This document shows, piece after piece, positions 11,523 to 22,020 of a stretch of 64,000 nt of DNA. The DNA lies in NCBI RefSeq assembly GCF_011516645.4, contig NZ_CP088285.1:7520501-7584500 (forward strand). The letters are read 5' to 3'. The DNA comes from Bradyrhizobium septentrionale. GTDB lineage: Bacteria > Pseudomonadota > Alphaproteobacteria > Rhizobiales > Xanthobacteraceae. Position 1 is the stretch's first letter, and each line of letters starts with the position of its first letter. The notes under the pieces were generated by a model. That model worked only from the letters and a program-made list of their open reading frames with translations, was not told the DNA's origin and searched no databases. A program made the position numbers and the translations under genes.

Positions 11523-12694
11523 CGTCAGCCATGGAATTTCGCCGGCCCGTGCCCACCGATGGCGAGGCCATCCTCAATGCGCTGCCCAATCCGGTGCTGC
11601 TGATCGCACCCGATGGACGCATCGTCGACGCCAATATCGCCGCCGAATCCTTCTTCGAGATCTCGACGCAGTTCCTGCGCCGGCAGTCGCTGAAGGAGCT
11701 GGTGCCGTTCGGCAGCCCGCTGCTCGCGCTGATCGAGCAGGTGCGGACCAACGGCTCGCCGGTCAACGAGTACAAGGTCGATCTCGGCACGCCGCGGATC
11801 GGCGGCGATCGCCAGGTCGACCTCCATGTCGCGCCGCTGACCGAGCGGCCCGGGCACATCGTGGTGATGCTGCAGGAGCGCACCATCGCCGACAAGATGG
11901 ACCGCCAGCTCACCCATCGCAGCGCGGCGCGCTCGGTGATCGCGCTGGCGGCGATGCTCGCCCATGAGATCAAGAACCCGCTGTCGGGCATCCGCGGCGC
12001 CGCGCAGCTGCTGGAGCAGCAGGCCTCCTCCGAGGACCGGCTGCTGACGCGGCTGATCTGCGACGAAGCCGACCGCATCGTCACGCTGGTCGACCGCATG
12101 GAAGTGTTCGGCGACGACCGCCCGGTGGCGCGCGGCCCGGTCAACATCCATTCCGTGCTCGACCATGTGAAGCGGCTCGCACAGTCCGGCTTTGCCCGCA
12201 ACGTCCGTTTCATCGAGGATTACGATCCGTCGCTGCCGCCGGTGCTGGCCAACCAGGACCAGCTGATCCAGGTGTTCCTCAATCTGGTGAAGAATGCGGC
12301 CGAAGCGGTCGCCGATCTCGGCACCGATGCGGAGATCCAGCTCACCACGGCGTTTCGGCCGGGCGTGCGGCTGTCGGTGCCCGGCAAGAAATCGCGGGTC
12401 TCGCTACCGCTCGAATTCTGCGTCAAGGACAATGGCTCGGGCGTGCCGGAAGATTTGCTGCCGAACCTGTTCGATCCCTTCGTCACCACCAAGCAGACCG
12501 GCAGCGGGCTCGGCCTCGCGCTGGTCGCCAAGATCGTCGGCGATCACGGCGGCATCATCGAATGCGAGTCGCAGCCGCGCAAGACCACCTTCCGCGTGCT
12601 GATGCCGATGTACAGCGCCGCCAAGCACCACGACCAAAGCAACCGCGATGACGTTCCGGGTACGCCGTCGCCTGCCTCTCAGGACGCACGATGA
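11519..12694 (+). CDS. ntrB: Nitrogen regulation sensor kinase NtrB
   Basis: A 391-residue cytosolic histidine kinase/phosphatase that controls NtrC in response to nitrogen status through the PII proteins. An N-terminal PAS domain (about 15-125) is followed by the DHp domain with the phospho-acceptor His in [19 protein letters not shown], and by the ATPase domain with the N box ([12 protein letters not shown]), [15 protein letters not shown] and a [11 protein letters not shown]2 box. There are no membrane segments, as expected for NtrB. Translation is coupled to dusB by a 4-base overlap, and ntrC begins 9 bases downstream. Confidence 0.96.
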   Translation: MTSAMEFRRPVPTDGEAILNALPNPVLLIAPDGRIVDANIAAESFFEISTQFLRRQSLKELVPFGSPLLALIEQVRTNGSPVNEYKVDLGTPRIGGDRQVDLHVAPLTERPGHIVVMLQERTIADKMDRQLTHRSAARSVIALAAMLAHEIKNPLSGIRGAAQLLEQQASSEDRLLTRLICDEADRIVTLVDRMEVFGDDRPVARGPVNIHSVLDHVKRLAQSGFARNVRFIEDYDPSLPPVLANQDQLIQVFLNLVKNAAEAVADLGTDAEIQLTTAFRPGVRLSVPGKKSRVSLPLEFCVKDNGSGVPEDLLPNLFDPFVTTKQTGSGLGLALVAKIVGDHGGIIECESQPRKTTFRVLMPMYSAAKHHDQSNRDDVPGTPSPASQDAR

Positions 12695-12703
12695 GGAACA
12701 ACA

Positions 12704-14146
<1,443 letters not shown>

Positions 14147-14153
14147 GGGTGAT

Positions 14154-14181
14154 GCGGCGGGGCGCTGCTCCCGCCGCCTTT
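14154..14181 (+). terminator. Rho-independent-like terminator after ntrC
   Basis: gcggcggg at 14154-14161 pairs with cccgccgc at 14170-14177 across an 8-base loop, followed by CTTT. It lies just behind the ntrC stop and would end the dusB-ntrBC transcript. The short T-run makes it a moderate candidate. The remaining 140 bases up to ntrY show no other clear signal. Confidence 0.55.
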
Positions 14182-14323
14182 ACTGAGTAGTCACAAAAGG
14201 TGTTGAGGACACGGCGCCGCACCGCGGTTTGCGCCGCGGAAATGTCGCAATTCGGCAACATTGTGATATGATTGCATCAGTTCGCAATTCCCGCGGGCGA
14301 TCGCTCTCAGCTCAATTGCCGGT

Positions 14324-16759
14324 ATGATCAGCGCAGAGACCACCGCTACTACGTTAGACGCGTCCCCGGCAGCCGAGCCCAAGGATTTTCCCTTGCGGAG
14401 GTGGCTGGCGCCGTTCGCGGCGGTCACGGCACTGTTCTCGGCGCTGCTGACCTTCGTGGTGCTGACCGGCATGACGCCGATCGATGCCACCAAGGAGATC
14501 GTCTACTCGTTCCTGCTAATCAACGCGGCTTCGATCCTGCTGCTGATCGGGATCATTTCGCGCGAGGTCTGGAAGGTGCTCCAGGCCCGGCGGCGGGGTA
14601 GGGCGGCGGCGCGGCTGCATGTGCAAGTCGTCGGCCTGTTCTCGATCATCGCGGTGCTGCCGGCGGTCCTGGTCGCCATCGTCGCCAATCTGACGCTCGA
14701 CCGCGGCCTCGATCGGCTGTTTTCGGGCCCCACGAAACAGGTGATCCAAAACTCGCTGACCATTGCCAGCGCCTATATGCAGGAGCACGCCCAGCTTATT
14801 CGTGGCGACATCCTGGGGATGGCCAGCGACATCTCTCGCGCGCGCATGACGCCGCTCTATGATCAGGATCGGCTGTCGTTTCGCGAGTTCCTGACGGCAG
14901 CCGCGGCCTCACGCAACCTGCCGGTCGCGGTGATGATGGACAAGGACGGCAAGATCCTGGAGAGCGCCGAGACCGGGGTGAGCCTGAACTATGCGCTGCC
15001 GCCGCCGGATTTCCTGAGCAAGGTCAGCGATACCGACCCCGAAATCTCGGTATTCCCGGAGAGCTACGTCGCCTCCGTAGTCCGTCTCAAGGGCCTCGAC
15101 GACACCTTCCTCTATGTCGCCCGTCTGCTCGATCCAGCCGTGGTTGCTCAACTCAAGCAGACCCAGGCAAGTGTCGCAGAATACGCCGAGATCGAATCGC
15201 GCCGGCTCGGCATCCAGGTCAACTTCGCGCTGATGTTCGCGGTGATCGCGCTGACCATCTTGATGGCCTCGGTGCTGATCGGATTGAATTTCGCCAACGG
15301 ACTGGTTGAGCCGATCCGCAACATCATGAGTGCGGCGAACCAGGTCTCGACCGGCGACCTGCACGTGCAGGTGCCGGTGTCCAAATCGGAGGGCGATCTC
15401 GCCAAGCTCGGCCAGACCTTCAACAACATGACGCAGGAGCTGCGCACCCAGCGCGACGAACTGGTCAATGCCAGCGAAACCATCGACAGCCGCCGCCGCT
15501 TCATCGAGGCCGTGCTGTCCTCGGCCAGCGCCGGCATCATCGGCGTTGACGCTTCCGGCAGCGTCGGCATCCTCAACCGCTCGGCCGAGAAGCTGATCGG
15601 GCACGCCGAGTCCGAGACACTCGATCATCCGCTGTCGGACGTGCTGGCCGAGCTCGACGAGATGATGAAGACCGCGCGCGAGGGTACGCAGCGGCTGGTG
15701 CAGGGGCAGGTCACGATCAATCGCGACGGCCATGAGCGCAATCTGTCGGTGCGGATATCCGCCGAGCAGACCAGCCAGTCGCGCGACAGCTACGTCATCA
15801 CGCTCGACGACATCACCGAGCTGGTGTCGGCGCAGCGCACCTCGGCCTGGGGCGACGTCGCCCGCCGCATCGCCCACGAGATCAAGAACCCGCTGACCCC
15901 GATCCAGCTCTCCGCCGAGCGCATCCGGCGCAAGTTCGGCAAGACCATCACCGAGCCGAAGGACAAGTCGATCTTCGAGCAGTGCACCGACACGATCGTG
16001 CGCCAGGTCGACGACATCAGGCGCATGGTCGACGAATTCTCGCGCTTTGCGCGGATGCCGAAGCCGGTGATGGAAGGCGAGGACGTCGCCGACGTGGTAC
16101 GCCAGGCGGTGTTCCTGATGAAGGTCGCCCATCCCGATCTCGACATCGAGGCCGACATCAAGCAGTCGCCGCTGCCCGCGCAGTTCGATCGCCGCCTGAT
16201 CTCGCAGGCGCTGACCAACATCATCAAGAACGCCACCGAGGCGATCGAGCAGGTCCCGCGGGAGGAACTCGGCAAGGGCCGGATCGACGTCGTGGCGCAG
16301 CGCGAGAACGACGACATCCTGATCGACGTCATCGACAACGGCATTGGCCTGCCCAAGGTCGCCCGCGCGCGCCTGCTCGAGCCCTATGTCACGACCCGGG
16401 CGAAGGGCACCGGCCTTGGCCTTGCGATCGTCGGCCGCGTCCTGGAGGACCATGGCGGGCGGATCGAGCTCAAGGACGCCTCCGACTTCCGCGAGGGCCA
16501 GCGCGGCGCCTGGATGCGGCTGCGCTTTGCCGTCACGGGCCAGGCGGCCAAGCCCGAGACCAAGTCCGAGAACAAGGAACAAAGTCCGGACGTCAAACCG
16601 GAATCCGACCCCAGCAGTGAAAAAAATCCGCCGCAAGAGCCGACCAGCGGCCCGGCAGAGGCGACCAACAATGAAGCAAAAATCCAAAAGCCGATCGAAC
16701 AGCCAATCCAAGAACCAAATGCGCAAGAGCCAAAAATCAAAGCCGCGACGGGCGACTGA
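14324..16759 (+). CDS. ntrY: Nitrogen/redox sensor kinase NtrY
   Basis: An 811-residue membrane histidine kinase, partner of NtrX. The N-terminus has hydrophobic segments near 27-50, 58-78 and 107-130, a periplasmic loop, and another segment near 307-327 leading into a HAMP domain (ANGLVEPIRNIMSAANQVSTGDLHVQV). A PAS domain follows (about 390-495), then the DHp His in [20 protein letters not shown] and the ATPase boxes (NIIKNATEAIEQV, VIDNGIGLP, TKGTGLGLA-type AKGTGLGLAIVG). The last 70 residues (742-811) are a Pro/Glu/Lys/Ser-rich tail with no domain character. ntrX follows 17 bases later. NtrYX affects nitrogen metabolism, envelope and respiratory genes in alphaproteobacteria. Confidence 0.95.
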   Translation: MISAETTATTLDASPAAEPKDFPLRRWLAPFAAVTALFSALLTFVVLTGMTPIDATKEIVYSFLLINAASILLLIGIISREVWKVLQARRRGRAAARLHVQVVGLFSIIAVLPAVLVAIVANLTLDRGLDRLFSGPTKQVIQNSLTIASAYMQEHAQLIRGDILGMASDISRARMTPLYDQDRLSFREFLTAAAASRNLPVAVMMDKDGKILESAETGVSLNYALPPPDFLSKVSDTDPEISVFPESYVASVVRLKGLDDTFLYVARLLDPAVVAQLKQTQASVAEYAEIESRRLGIQVNFALMFAVIALTILMASVLIGLNFANGLVEPIRNIMSAANQVSTGDLHVQVPVSKSEGDLAKLGQTFNNMTQELRTQRDELVNASETIDSRRRFIEAVLSSASAGIIGVDASGSVGILNRSAEKLIGHAESETLDHPLSDVLAELDEMMKTAREGTQRLVQGQVTINRDGHERNLSVRISAEQTSQSRDSYVITLDDITELVSAQRTSAWGDVARRIAHEIKNPLTPIQLSAERIRRKFGKTITEPKDKSIFEQCTDTIVRQVDDIRRMVDEFSRFARMPKPVMEGEDVADVVRQAVFLMKVAHPDLDIEADIKQSPLPAQFDRRLISQALTNIIKNATEAIEQVPREELGKGRIDVVAQRENDDILIDVIDNGIGLPKVARARLLEPYVTTRAKGTGLGLAIVGRVLEDHGGRIELKDASDFREGQRGAWMRLRFAVTGQAAKPETKSENKEQSPDVKPESDPSSEKNPPQEPTSGPAEATNNEAKIQKPIEQPIQEPNAQEPKIKAATGD

Positions 16760-16776
16760 CAAGACAGGTGTAACCC

Positions 16777-18147
16777 ATGGCCAGTGACATTCTGATTGTC
16801 GACGACGAAGCAGACATTCGCGACCTCGTTGCGGGTATTCTGGACGATGAGGGGTTTTCCACGCGGACCGCGCGCGACAGCGATTCGGCGCTTGCCGAGA
16901 TCGCCAACCGCCGCCCGAACCTGGTCTTCCTCGACATCTGGCTGCAGGGCTCCAAGCTCGACGGCCTGCAGCTGCTCGAGCAGATCAAGAAGGACAATGC
17001 CGATCTGCCGGTCGTGATGATCTCCGGCCACGGCAACATCGAAACCGCCGTCGCCGCGATCAAGCGCGGCGCCTATGACTTCATCGAGAAGCCGTTCAAG
17101 TCGGACCGGCTGATCCTGGTCGCGACCCGGGCGCTCGAAACCTCGCGGCTCAAGCGCGAGGTCAAGGAGCTCAAGCAGCTGGCTCCAGCGGCCAGCGTGC
17201 TAACCGGCCGCTCGGCCTGCATGAACCAGCTGCGCCAGACCATCGACCGCGCCGCCAAGGCCAACAGCCGCATCCTGATCGTCGGTCCCTCCGGCGCCGG
17301 CAAGGAGCTCGCCGCGCGCACGCTGCACCATGCCTCAGGGCGCGCCGAGGGGCCGTTCGTGGTGATCAATGCGGCGGCGATCACGCCGGAGCGGATGGAG
17401 ATCGAGCTGTTCGGCTTCGAGGGATCGAACGGCGAGCAGCAGCGCAAGGCCGGCGCGCTCGAGGAAGCGCATGGCGGCACGCTGTTCATCGACGAGATCG
17501 CGGACATGCCGCGCGAGACCCAGAACAAGATCCTGCGCGTGCTGGTCGATCAGACCTTCCAGCGCCAGGGCGGCACCAGCAAGGTGCATGTCGACGTCCG
17601 CATCATCTCCTCGACCGCACGCAATCTGGAGGAGGAGATCGCGGCGGGCCGTTTCCGCGAGGATCTCTACCATCGCCTCTCGGTGGTGCCGATCCGCGTG
17701 CCGCCGCTGTCGGAGCGCCGCGAGGACATCCCCGAGCTGATCGACTATTTCATGGACCAGATCTCGGCTGCGACAGGCCTGCCGAAGCGGCAGATCGGGC
17801 AGGACGCGATGGCGGTGCTGCAGTCGCATGTCTGGCCGGGCAACGTCCGCCAGCTCCGCAACAACGTCGAGCGCGTGATGATCCTGGCCGGCGGCGGGCC
17901 CGAGGCGATCATCACCGCCGACATGCTGCCGCAGGACGTCGGCTCGATGGTGCCGGCGATGCCGACCTCCAACAATGGCGAGCACATCATGGGCCTGCCG
18001 CTGCGCGAGGCCCGCGAAGTGTTCGAGCGCGACTATCTGATCGCCCAGATCAGCCGCTTCTCCGGCAATATCTCGCGCACCGCGGAGTTCGTCGGCATGG
18101 AGCGCTCGGCGCTGCATCGCAAGCTGAAGGCGCTCGGGGTCGGCTGA
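16777..18147 (+). CDS. ntrX: Response regulator NtrX, without the GAFTGA motif
   Basis: A 456-residue NtrC-family regulator: receiver domain (ILIVDDEADIRDLVAGIL, phospho-Asp in LVFLDIWLQGSKLDG), AAA+ domain with Walker A (GPSGAGKELAARTLHH) and Walker B (GGTLFIDEIADMP), and a Fis-type DNA-binding C-terminus (RTAEFVGMERSALHRKLKAL). Where NtrC has GAFTGA, this protein reads LFGFEGSNGEQQRKAGALEE, so it probably does not remodel sigma-54 holoenzyme. Alphaproteobacterial NtrX proteins are known for this feature and are thought to work with the housekeeping sigma factor. It is cotranscribed with ntrY. Confidence 0.95.
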   Translation: MASDILIVDDEADIRDLVAGILDDEGFSTRTARDSDSALAEIANRRPNLVFLDIWLQGSKLDGLQLLEQIKKDNADLPVVMISGHGNIETAVAAIKRGAYDFIEKPFKSDRLILVATRALETSRLKREVKELKQLAPAASVLTGRSACMNQLRQTIDRAAKANSRILIVGPSGAGKELAARTLHHASGRAEGPFVVINAAAITPERMEIELFGFEGSNGEQQRKAGALEEAHGGTLFIDEIADMPRETQNKILRVLVDQTFQRQGGTSKVHVDVRIISSTARNLEEEIAAGRFREDLYHRLSVVPIRVPPLSERREDIPELIDYFMDQISAATGLPKRQIGQDAMAVLQSHVWPGNVRQLRNNVERVMILAGGGPEAIITADMLPQDVGSMVPAMPTSNNGEHIMGLPLREAREVFERDYLIAQISRFSGNISRTAEFVGMERSALHRKLKALGVG

Positions 18148-18513
18148 CCCCGGCGCGCCCGGCTGGCCGGCAGCTTGAAGCAAAACCCCGGCGGTCACCC
18201 GCCGGAGCGGTGCCCGGCCCCCAGGGTCGGGGCGCGATGATGGGCGAGGCGAGAACGGGACCGCTGCAACCGGGGATTTATCCACTACCCGCGAGAATAT
18301 TCGTCTCGTTCCCTGCACTTTCTTAGAATTGCCACCGTGTTCCTACCGACTGCTGCGCGAACTGGCTTGCCTAAAAACCGCGCGTAGCCTCTAATCCTAC
18401 CTGCTATGCCTGCCGGAGGGGGATCTCAGGGCAGGTGGGCAGCCGGAGGAGGCTCCGTCAGAGAGCAGCAACCGGTTCAATAAAAAGAAGCACAAGCTTG
18501 CGGGACAAAAACA
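18148..18513 (+). other. Intergenic region ntrX-hfq with stem-loop and putative hfq promoter
   Basis: This 366-base gap holds a perfect 7-bp stem (ccggcgg 18188-18194, ccgccgg 18199-18205, loop tcac) 40 bases after ntrX, with no T-tract. TTGCCT (18367-18372), a 17-base spacer and TCTAAT (18390-18395) form a plausible sigma-70-type promoter about 120 bases before the hfq start, leaving a long leader. I see no gene in it. Confidence 0.4.
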
Positions 18514-18762
18514 ATGGCGGCAGACCGCGCACAAAATCTACAAGACACCTTCCTTAATCACGTTCGTAAGACAAAAACGCCACTGACGATCTTTCTGGTC
18601 AACGGAGTAAAGCTGCAGGGCATTGTCACCTGGTTTGACAATTTCTGTTTGCTGCTGCGGCGCGACGGTCACTCGCAGCTGGTCTACAAGCATGCGATCT
18701 CGACCATCATGCCGGGCGCTCCGATTCAGCTGTTCGAAGGTGGCGAGGACGCACCGGCTTGA
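18514..18762 (+). CDS. hfq: RNA chaperone Hfq
   Basis: An 82-residue Sm-like protein that forms a hexameric ring and pairs small RNAs with mRNAs. In rhizobia it is also needed for nifA expression and stress responses. The Sm1 motif ([23 protein letters not shown]) and the Sm2 motif ([10 protein letters not shown]) are intact, and the N-terminal [13 protein letters not shown] lining the proximal face is conserved. The length is typical of the short alphaproteobacterial form that lacks the long C-terminal tail of E. coli Hfq. hflX follows 11 bases later, the classic hfq-hflX pair. Confidence 0.97.
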   Translation: MAADRAQNLQDTFLNHVRKTKTPLTIFLVNGVKLQGIVTWFDNFCLLLRRDGHSQLVYKHAISTIMPGAPIQLFEGGEDAPA

Positions 18763-18773
18763 GAGTGAACTGA

Positions 18774-20156
18774 TTGGAACCCTTCAATCGTGAAGGGGGC
18801 GCCGACCGTCCGCGGTCGGCGGGGGACGTTAGCACCGGGCGGGTGATCGTCATCGGCCCGTACCTGCGCATGCGCCGTGGCGACGGCGATGCGCAAACGG
18901 ATTCCTCTGTCCGCGACTACGAAGCGCGGATCGAGGAAGCCGCCGGGCTCGCCGGCGCGATCGACCTCACCGTGGTGGAATCCGTCGTCGCGCCGATCAG
19001 CCAGATCCGGCCCGCGACCTATCTCGGCAAGGGAAAGGTCGAGGAGATCAACGGCCTCGTCGCCAGCGACAAGGTCGAGCTCGTGGTGATGGATTGCGCG
19101 CTGTCGCCGATCCAGCAGCGCAACCTCGAGAAGGCCTGGAGCACCAAGGTGCTCGACCGCACCGGCCTGATCCTCGAAATCTTCGGCCGCCGCGCCAAGA
19201 CCAAGGAAGGCGCGCTGCAGGTCGAGCTTGCCCATCTCAACTACCAGCGCAGCCGTCTGGTGCGATCCTGGACCCATCTCGAGCGCCAGCGCGGCGGCTT
19301 CGGCTTCATGGGCGGTCCCGGCGAAACCCAGATCGAGGCCGACCGTCGCCTGATCGGCGACCGCATCACGCGGCTGGAGAACGAGCTGAAGAAGGTGCAG
19401 GCGACGCGGCGGCTGCATCGCGCCGGCCGCCAGCGCGTGCCCTACCGCGTGGTGGCGCTGGTCGGCTACACCAATGCCGGCAAGTCGACGCTGTTCAACC
19501 GCCTGACGCGGGCCGACGTGCAGGCCGCCGACATGCTGTTTGCCACCCTGGATCCCACCTTGCGCGCGCTCAACCTGCCGCATGGCGGCAAGGCGATGCT
19601 GTCGGATACGGTCGGCTTCATCTCCAATCTACCGACCCAGCTGGTGGCCGCGTTCCGCGCCACGCTGGAGGAGGTGCTGGAGGCCGACATCATCCTGCAC
19701 GTCCGCGACATCTCGCATGAAGACGCCGAAGCGCAGGAGCGCGACGTCGAGGGCGTGCTGCGCCAGCTTGGGATCGATCCCGACGCCGATGGCGGCCAGC
19801 GCATCATCGAGGTCTGGAACAAGATCGATCGCTTCGATCCCGAGGAGCGGGATAATTTGCGCAACATCGCCGCGCGCCGTCCGCCGGAACGGCCGTGCTT
19901 CCTCGTCTCTGCCGTGACGGGCGAGGGCATCGACGCGCTGCTGACGGCCATCGAGGACCGCCTCGCGGCCAAGCGCGCGACACTGCAGCTTTCGATCGAC
20001 GCTGCCGACGGCGCCGGCATCAGCTGGCTGCACCGCAATGCCGAGGTCCTGAACAAGGAGCTCAATGGCGAGCGCTTCGACATGACGGTGCGGGTCGACG
20101 AGACCAAGCGCGACATCGTCGTGAGCCGGTTCGCCGCGGTGCCCCACGAGGCGTAA
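18774..20156 (+). CDS. hflX: Ribosome-associated GTPase HflX
   Basis: A 460-residue GTPase that binds the 50S subunit and rescues or splits stalled ribosomes. The N-terminal HflX domain includes GRRAKTKEGALQVELAHLNY and GGPGETQIEADRRLI, followed by a coiled-coil linker. The G domain starts at VALVGYTNAGKSTLFN (G1), with DTVGFISNLP (G3) and EVWNKIDRF (G4). The start is taken as TTG at 18774, which gives MEPFNREGGADRPRSAGD. There is no ATG nearby in frame before the conserved region, so the exact start is uncertain. It is coupled to hfq. Confidence 0.94.
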   Translation: MEPFNREGGADRPRSAGDVSTGRVIVIGPYLRMRRGDGDAQTDSSVRDYEARIEEAAGLAGAIDLTVVESVVAPISQIRPATYLGKGKVEEINGLVASDKVELVVMDCALSPIQQRNLEKAWSTKVLDRTGLILEIFGRRAKTKEGALQVELAHLNYQRSRLVRSWTHLERQRGGFGFMGGPGETQIEADRRLIGDRITRLENELKKVQATRRLHRAGRQRVPYRVVALVGYTNAGKSTLFNRLTRADVQAADMLFATLDPTLRALNLPHGGKAMLSDTVGFISNLPTQLVAAFRATLEEVLEADIILHVRDISHEDAEAQERDVEGVLRQLGIDPDADGGQRIIEVWNKIDRFDPEERDNLRNIAARRPPERPCFLVSAVTGEGIDALLTAIEDRLAAKRATLQLSIDAADGAGISWLHRNAEVLNKELNGERFDMTVRVDETKRDIVVSRFAAVPHEA

Positions 20157-20310
20157 GCCGCCAATGCGGGCCCCCGTAATCTTCTGAAATGTGACGGCAC
20201 CGTGACGCGGCCTCACTCCGGCGCGCCTGCGACGCGCCGTCGCACTTTCTGTTTGAAATCCGCGCCGCCTTGGTTCATTGCGCTGCAGGACGCAAAGCCG
20301 AGGCCGATCG

Positions 20311-21681
20311 ATGCAGGACATCAGCGAAACCATCACCAAAGAGACGCTCGCCGGCCAGAACGGCGATCTCGCCCATGCGCGGGCCCCCGAGATCGTCGAT
20401 GCCCTCAACGCCCGGGAGCCCGCGGATTCCGCGAAGCTGCTGCAATCGCTGCCGCCCGAGAAGGCGATCGAGGTGCTTGACCTGCCCGGGCTCGACAGCA
20501 CCTGCGAGATACTGGCCGAGCTGCCGCAGGACACCGCGGTATCGCTGCTGTCAGGCGTTTCCGACGACCGCGCCGCCGACATCTTCAAGGAGCTGGTCGA
20601 GCCGCTGCGCACCACGCTGCTGAACGGCCTCAATCCGGAGACCCGCAACGTCATCTCTGGCCTGCTGGCCTATCCGGAGCGCAGCGCCGGCAGCATCATG
20701 ACCACCGAATTCGTCAGCGTGCCCTCGAGCTGGACCATCGCCGAGGTCCTGCATCACATCCGGATGGTCGAGCGCACCCGCGAAACCGTCTACTCGATCT
20801 TCGTGACCGATCCAGTCAAGAAGACCCTGATCCAGGCCGTACCGCTGCGCCGCCTGATCTCGGGCGATCCGCATGCCAGCGTCCTGACCGCGGCGCCGGC
20901 GCGCAAGCCGCTGATGATCTCGCCGGAGGCCGACCGCATGGAGGCAGCCCGGCTGATCTCGCGTTACGATCTGTTGGCGGTCGCAGTGGTCGATGGTCCC
21001 GGCCATATCCTCGGCATCGTCACGGTCGACGACGTCATCGACGCCATTGTCGAGGAATCGACCGAGGACGCCCAGAAGTTCGGCGGCATGGAAGCGCTCG
21101 ACGAGCCATATTTGCGGATCAGCTTCCTCGAGATGATCAAGAAGCGCGGCGGCTGGCTGTGCGCACTGTTCCTGTCGGAAATGCTGACCGCCAGCGCGAT
21201 GCAGACCTTCCAGACCGAGCTCGAGAAAGCCATCGTGCTGACGCTGTTCATCCCGCTGATCATGAGCTCGGGCGGCAATTCCGGATCGCAGGCGACCTCG
21301 CTGTTGATCCGCTCGCTGGCGCTGCACGAGCTGCGTTTGCGGGACTGGTGGCGGGTCGCGCTGCGCGAGCTGCCGACCGGGCTCACGCTCGGCGCCATTC
21401 TCGGTGTGATCGGCATCGTGCGGATCACGCTGTGGCAGACGCTCGGCATCTTCGACTACGGCCCGCATTGGGTCCTGGTGGCCGCGACCGTGGGCACGGC
21501 GCTGGTCGGCATCGTCACCTTCGGGTCGCTGTGCGGATCGATGCTGCCGTTCATCCTCAAGCGCATCGGCTTCGATCCGGCCAGTGCCTCCGCGCCGTTC
21601 GTCGCGACGCTGGTCGACGTTACCGGCCTCGTGATCTATTTCGGGGTGGCGGCGGTTATTTTGCGCGGGACGCTGTTGTAG
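20311..21681 (+). CDS. mgtE: MgtE-type magnesium transporter
   Basis: A 456-residue Mg2+ channel. The N-terminal superhelical domain (about 20-125) is followed by two CBS domains (MTTEFVSVPSSWTIAEVL and GIVTVDDVIDAIVEE), which sense cytosolic Mg2+. A five-helix membrane domain completes it, containing the conserved IPLIMSSGGNSGSQATSL and a final segment LVDVTGLVIYFGVA. The size is normal for MgtE. ATG 20311 (MQDISETITKET) is preferred over an upstream in-frame TTG. It stands alone, 154 bases after hflX. Confidence 0.93.
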   Translation: MQDISETITKETLAGQNGDLAHARAPEIVDALNAREPADSAKLLQSLPPEKAIEVLDLPGLDSTCEILAELPQDTAVSLLSGVSDDRAADIFKELVEPLRTTLLNGLNPETRNVISGLLAYPERSAGSIMTTEFVSVPSSWTIAEVLHHIRMVERTRETVYSIFVTDPVKKTLIQAVPLRRLISGDPHASVLTAAPARKPLMISPEADRMEAARLISRYDLLAVAVVDGPGHILGIVTVDDVIDAIVEESTEDAQKFGGMEALDEPYLRISFLEMIKKRGGWLCALFLSEMLTASAMQTFQTELEKAIVLTLFIPLIMSSGGNSGSQATSLLIRSLALHELRLRDWWRVALRELPTGLTLGAILGVIGIVRITLWQTLGIFDYGPHWVLVAATVGTALVGIVTFGSLCGSMLPFILKRIGFDPASASAPFVATLVDVTGLVIYFGVAAVILRGTLL

Positions 21682-22020
21682 GGCGTGTCCGCCGCCACTA
21701 GGTGCAGCAGCGAAACGGCCGGCGATGGAGCCTAAAACGCCTCCAAAACAGGCCGATGTCCGAATTGTTCGTGAAGGGCGCGTAGTCTCGCGAACCAAGC
21801 AAAAGGTTCACGGTCAACGCCGAAAATATTTGGCTTGCGGCTCCCGGCGTACAGCGGGAGGATTTCCATAAGCTTGGCCATCCGCGAGATATTGCAAAGT
21901 CGAGAGCATAAATCGTTGGAAGGCCGGTCTCTGAACTCGGCAGGTCTCAGCCCAGCTCGGTACCGACTGGTTGCCTGTCAGGAATTCCTCAATCGTTGCG
22001 TTTGAACAGGGGGAACTTCC
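21682..22020. other. Intergenic region with no recognisable gene
   Basis: A 339-base stretch between mgtE and a secreted metallo-beta-lactamase-fold gene. It shows no convincing reading frame, RNA gene or strong hairpin. It is somewhat less GC-rich near 21820-21920 and probably carries the promoter of the downstream gene, whose ATG follows AGGGGGAACTTCC. Confidence 0.4.

Noticed and set aside
14909..16762. 617-residue minus-strand frame across ntrY
   Set aside because: Antisense shadow caused by GC-rich third positions in ntrY.
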